From: Megamonas hypermegale
Lineage (GTDB): Bacteria; Bacillota; Negativicutes; Selenomonadales; Selenomonadaceae
Direction of reading: 5' to 3'
DNA: 6,708 bases
NCBI GenBank assembly: GCA_002314325.1
Contig: DCFC01000031.1
Location: forward strand, 46,321-53,028
Positions 5,670 to 6,708 of the stretch are shown piece by piece; the stretch's first letter is position 1, and every line of letters starts with the position of its first letter. Both the position numbers and the translations under genes were made by a program. The notes beneath the pieces were generated by a model. That model worked only from the letters and a program-made list of their open reading frames with translations, did no database searches and had not been told where the DNA came from.

Positions 5670-6428
5670 ATGATTGAGATTTTAAAATTCAGTGCAAGCT
5701 GGGTATTGCCGCCGGGAATATTCTTTTTGATGTTTCTGTTTCTGGCGTACTGCTGCCGAAAAAGACATCAGACGCGCATGGCGGTGGCGATAACATTTGT
5801 TACGCTGTTGTTTTATGCAGCTTCAACTTCATATGTGGGCGGAGCGTTAATTGGCTCGCTGGAAGATAAGTACGAGCCGCCGGAAAATCTGCCGAATGCG
5901 GATATAATCGTAGTATTAGGGGGCGGGGCGACAAGCGATACGAAGGATGTAGTCGGTACGGGAACGCTGTGCAGTATTCCGGCGAACAGACTGCTTACAG
6001 CCGTGCGATTGCAGAAAAAACTGGGCATACCGATACTCGTTTCTGGCGGTCAGATACATGAAGACAGCGGCAAGGAAGCGGATATTGCCCGGCGCATATT
6101 AAAAGAACTGGGCGTGTCGGAAGATATGATTTTGTTGGAGAATAAAAGTTTGAATACGACGCAGAATGCAGAATTCACTTTTAATCTAATGAAATCGCGC
6201 GGCTATCACGAACCGCTTATCGTAACGTCGGCTTTTCATATGGAAAGAGCGATGGAGAATTTCAAAAAACTCGGCGTAGAGGCAATTCCTTATCCATGCG
6301 ATTATATGGTAAATAAAAATCAGGTATTTCACTACAATAAACTAGCACCGTCCTCACAGGCGCTTGAGTTTACGGCGATATATTTACAAGAAAATCTCCG
6401 TACATTTGTAACAAAATATATTGAGTGA
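5670..6428 (+). CDS. Membrane-anchored YdcF/SanA/ElyC-type DUF218 protein
   Basis: A 252-residue protein with two N-terminal membrane helices (about 10-28 and 38-56) and a soluble DUF218 domain (about 77-245), the ElyC/YdcF arrangement. In this family ElyC and SanA affect envelope integrity and YdcF binds S-adenosylmethionine; no reaction is firmly established. Typical motifs are visible: ADIIVVLGGG (77-86), NRLLTAVRL (106-114), ILVSGG (122-127) with Glu136 following, LLENKSLNTTQNA (155-167) and VTSAFHMERA (185-194). The domain probably faces outward from the cytoplasmic membrane. The ATG is preceded by AGAAAGGA (5657-5664) at 5 nt. It is a single gene, followed 1 nt after the stop by an AT-rich hairpin and then the repeat cluster. 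Family is secure, molecular role unknown. Confidence 0.9.
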   Translation: MIEILKFSASWVLPPGIFFLMFLFLAYCCRKRHQTRMAVAITFVTLLFYAASTSYVGGALIGSLEDKYEPPENLPNADIIVVLGGGATSDTKDVVGTGTLCSIPANRLLTAVRLQKKLGIPILVSGGQIHEDSGKEADIARRILKELGVSEDMILLENKSLNTTQNAEFTFNLMKSRGYHEPLIVTSAFHMERAMENFKKLGVEAIPYPCDYMVNKNQVFHYNKLAPSSQALEFTAIYLQENLRTFVTKYIE

Positions 6429-6429
6429 T

Positions 6430-6456
6430 GTTTTTCTTTGAAATTTAAAGAAAAAC
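6430..6456. terminator. AT-rich hairpin just after the DUF218 gene
   Basis: GTTTTTCTTT (6430-6439) pairs with AAAGAAAAAC (6447-6456) around a 7-nt loop, 1 nt after the stop codon. The stem is weak in GC and is not followed by a T-run, so terminator function is uncertain. It mirrors the hairpin at 90-118 in position relative to its repeat arm. Confidence 0.45.
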
Positions 6457-6462
6457 GAACTG

Positions 6463-6547
6463 AAGAAAGTGCCGGTTCGGCACAATATATGTTAAAGAGA
6501 ATTATTTCTTAATTTATTCTTATATTGCGCCGGGCAATTTTTCTTTG
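6463..6547 (+). repeat. Right arm of the 85-bp inverted repeat
   Basis: This is the inverted copy of 1-85, about 94% identical. The outermost 30 or so bases differ at only one position, and the differences are mostly in the AT-rich middle. It contains two small hairpins, GTGCCGGTTCGGCAC (6469-6483) and ATTGCGCCGGGCAAT (6524-6538). The two ends of the copy can also pair with each other. Confidence 0.85.
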
Positions 6548-6568
6548 CTGGCACAAAGAAAAGTTGCC
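6533..6568. repeat. 15-bp hairpin overlapping the right repeat end
   Basis: Positions 6533-6547 (GGCAATTTTTCTTTG) pair with 6554-6568 (CAAAGAAAAGTTGCC) around the loop CTGGCA, with a single G-T wobble. Its left half is also the end of the 85-bp repeat, which can instead pair with the repeat's other end, so the two folds exclude each other. Confidence 0.75.
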
Positions 6569-6708
6569 GAAAATTCACCTTACGGCATAAGATATCTCTA
6601 AGTGCTAAAGCACCAAGAGCTATCTTAAAAGTGCCCTAGTTCGTGCACTGCTAAGAGATTTTTACTTTAAGAAAATAGTTTTTTATCTCTAACGTTTAAA
6701 AACTCGCT
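6569..6708. repeat. Gene-free, hairpin-rich tail of the repeat cluster
   Basis: No gene is visible. A long stem joins AAGATATCTCT (6589-6599) to AGAGCTATCTT (6616-6626) with one mismatch, enclosing a second stem GTGCT/AGCAC (6602-6606, 6609-6613). Further on, 6667-6694 resembles part of the left repeat arm (TTAAGAAATAGTT and ATCTTTAACGT) with small insertions, suggesting a degraded third copy. The stretch runs off the window. Confidence 0.55.

Noticed and set aside
6085..6097. ATTGCCCGGCGCA inside the DUF218 gene, matching the core of the 85-bp repeat
   Set aside because: The match is about 13 bp, in frame and encodes ordinary protein sequence (I-A-R-R). The rest of the repeat is absent, so it is most likely coincidence.
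1..6708. Phage, CRISPR, toxin-antitoxin, restriction or other defence system
   Set aside because: All seven genes fall into ordinary transport, metabolic or envelope families or are a secreted protein. There are no spaced direct repeats, nucleases, integrases or transposases.

Overview
The window reads like chromosome of a Gram-negative-type Firmicute of the class Negativicutes (Selenomonadales; a gut genus such as Megamonas is a guess). The indications are moderate GC content, strong AGGAGG-type ribosome binding sites, Firmicute-type genes (PHP-type histidinol-phosphatase, TSCPD small protein), and a secreted protein built on Y-G/R-L-E repeats of a kind I associate with that class. No search could be run, so this placement is an inference.

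Layout. Positions 1-129 hold an 85-bp repeat arm and a hairpin. A strong bidirectional-looking terminator follows at 130-174. Four minus-strand genes come next, in transcription order from the right: a TSCPD-domain protein (3277-3531), a PHP-family histidinol-phosphatase (2497-3267, translationally coupled to the TSCPD gene), a secreted repeat and Ser/Thr-rich protein (1194-2414), and an AEC-family permease with a TTG start (173-1138). A 304-bp divergent intergenic region (3532-3835) carries a good minus-strand promoter and a striking 21-bp perfect inverted repeat. UDP-glucose 6-dehydrogenase (3836-5167, plus) follows. It is separated by a shared terminator hairpin (5182-5216) from a convergent one-domain cupin (5224-5574, minus). 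The cupin is divergent from a membrane-anchored YdcF/SanA/ElyC-type DUF218 protein (5670-6428, plus); the two appear to share a palindromic overlapping promoter. The last 280 bp (6429-6708) contain no gene, only a dense cluster of hairpins including the second copy of the 85-bp repeat, inverted relative to the first.

Functionally this is mostly ordinary housekeeping and envelope-related content: UDP-glucuronate supply for surface polysaccharide, a DUF218 envelope factor, a secreted protein and a permease. I see no phage, CRISPR, toxin or defence genes. The most unusual material is non-coding: the inverted pair of palindromic repeats bounding the window, and the 21-bp inverted repeat in front of the UDP-glucose dehydrogenase gene, whose arms each carry a TATAAT and whose core carries a 10-bp-spaced direct repeat.
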